In this document: one piece after another, positions 63,509 through 64,000 of the stretch | How positions within the stretch are numbered: position 1 is the first letter of the stretch | Layout: each line of letters begins with the position of its first letter | Source: Georgenia subflava | Lineage (GTDB): Bacteria > Actinomycetota > Actinomycetes > Actinomycetales > Actinomycetaceae | Assembly: GCF_009193155.1 (NCBI RefSeq) | Contig: NZ_VUKD01000001.1 | Span: 868,001-932,000 of the forward strand | Reading direction: 5' to 3' | DNA length: 64,000 bases | The notes under the pieces: model-generated | The model's database searches: none | What the model was told of the DNA's origin: nothing | What the model saw: only the letters and a program-made list of their open reading frames with translations | Translations under genes and position numbers: made by a program

Positions 63509-64000
63509 CGGTGAGAACCGTCGGGTGAGCAGATGGACGACCGCACCGGCCGCGAGGAGCAGGCCGCCGTAGACCCAGACCTGCACGGACTGCTGGCTGA
63601 GCAGCACCCCGCACGACACCAGCGCAAGCACGGGCAGGACCACGGGCGTGCGGAAGTGGTCGTGCTCGACCCGGTCGCGACGCAGGACCAGCACCGCGAG
63701 GTTGGTACTGACGAACACCACGAGCAGCAGCAGCACCACGGTCTCGGCCAGCACCGCGAGATCACCGACCAGCGTGAGGGCCACGGCCACGGCGGTCGTC
63801 ACCACGATCGCCACCCACGGCGTCCGGCGGCTGGGCAGCACCCGGGCGAGCGGGGCGGGCAGAAGTCCTTCCTCGGCCATGCCGTAGGCGAGGCGGCTGG
63901 CCATGATCATGGTCAGCAGCGCACCGTTGGCGACGGCGACCAGGGCGATCGCGCTGAACGCCCACCCCGGCACGGCGACGCCGCTGGCCTCGACGACGTC
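63479..64000 (-). CDS. Amino acid permease (APC superfamily), C-terminal part
   Basis: 174 codons are visible; the N-terminal two thirds lie beyond the right edge. Typical APC signals: FSAIALVAVANGALLTMIMASRLAYGMAEEGLLP followed by LARVLPSRRTPWVAIVVTT, then four further helices. The last residues (RRIESPPRR) come from repeat DNA. Substrate unknown. Confidence 0.88.
   Translation of the reverse strand, partial: DVVEASGVAVPGWAFSAIALVAVANGALLTMIMASRLAYGMAEEGLLPAPLARVLPSRRTPWVAIVVTTAVAVALTLVGDLAVLAETVVLLLLVVFVSTNLAVLVLRRDRVEHDHFRTPVVLPVLALVSCGVLLSQQSVQVWVYGGLLLAAGAVVHLLTRRFSPRRIESPPRR

Noticed and set aside
63257-63514. Small Ser/Gly/Arg-rich protein encoded across the 27/28-bp array
   Set aside because: Frame is open only because units are close to multiples of three; no ribosome site or conservation signal.

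Overview
The window looks like chromosome from a high-G+C actinobacterium, most plausibly a Micrococcales member such as a Georgenia or Cellulomonas relative; the genus is a guess. The signs are very high G+C, many GTG starts, several genes with a -10 hexamer 6-7 nt before the start codon and no Shine-Dalgarno (leaderless pattern), a SigK/RskA pair, a PspA gene with a membrane partner, and two sugar ABC operons without their own ATPase gene. I saw no rRNA, tRNA, CRISPR, phage or insertion sequence.

Positions 1-18364 form a polysaccharide utilisation locus that I read as being for sulfated glycosaminoglycan, most likely chondroitin sulfate. It holds a Tat-exported PL8 lyase (cut by the left edge), four Cys-type sulfatases, a formylglycine-generating enzyme that would activate them, a CUT1 sugar ABC importer, a GntR/LacI-type regulator with a Gfo/Idh/MocA oxidoreductase, and an aga-like set: SIS deaminase/isomerase, ROK kinase, PfkB kinase and class II aldolase behind a divergent DeoR regulator. 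The inferred route is extracellular lysis, import, desulfation, and amino-sugar to tagatose-phosphate to triose phosphates. A deacetylase and an unsaturated-glucuronyl hydrolase are missing and may lie left of position 1.

18400-25630 is housekeeping: an autoregulated TetR gene, a membrane protein, an orphan cytochrome b-type protein, cobalamin-dependent methionine synthase and a DUF4870 protein. 25754-30983 is a proline module (putA, GntR regulator, ornithine cyclodeaminase-family gene) behind one good promoter. 31278-35696 is an RpiR regulator divergent from a second sugar ABC operon.

35803-40336 is an unusual block: a ferritin-like di-iron protein, its paralogue that has lost most metal ligands, a lipoprotein made of two copies of one domain, then SigK and its anti-sigma factor. 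40403-48408 holds a SWIM/SNF2 helicase, PspA with a membrane partner, a receiver/thioredoxin-fold/TrxR-like flavoprotein, an SRPBCC protein and a membrane protein. 48658-57991 has a GH15 enzyme, a secreted subtilase, two dehydrogenases, an IclR regulator and an M20 hydrolase. 58317-64000 has TRIC and VIT membrane proteins, an acetyltransferase, a YtxH protein, an MFS transporter and the C-terminal end of an amino-acid permease.

Two noncoding themes recur. One is a hairpin family with 17-bp arms and a five-base loop, at gene ends. The other is minisatellite arrays of unrelated sequence in gaps between genes, several running into the flanking stop codons.
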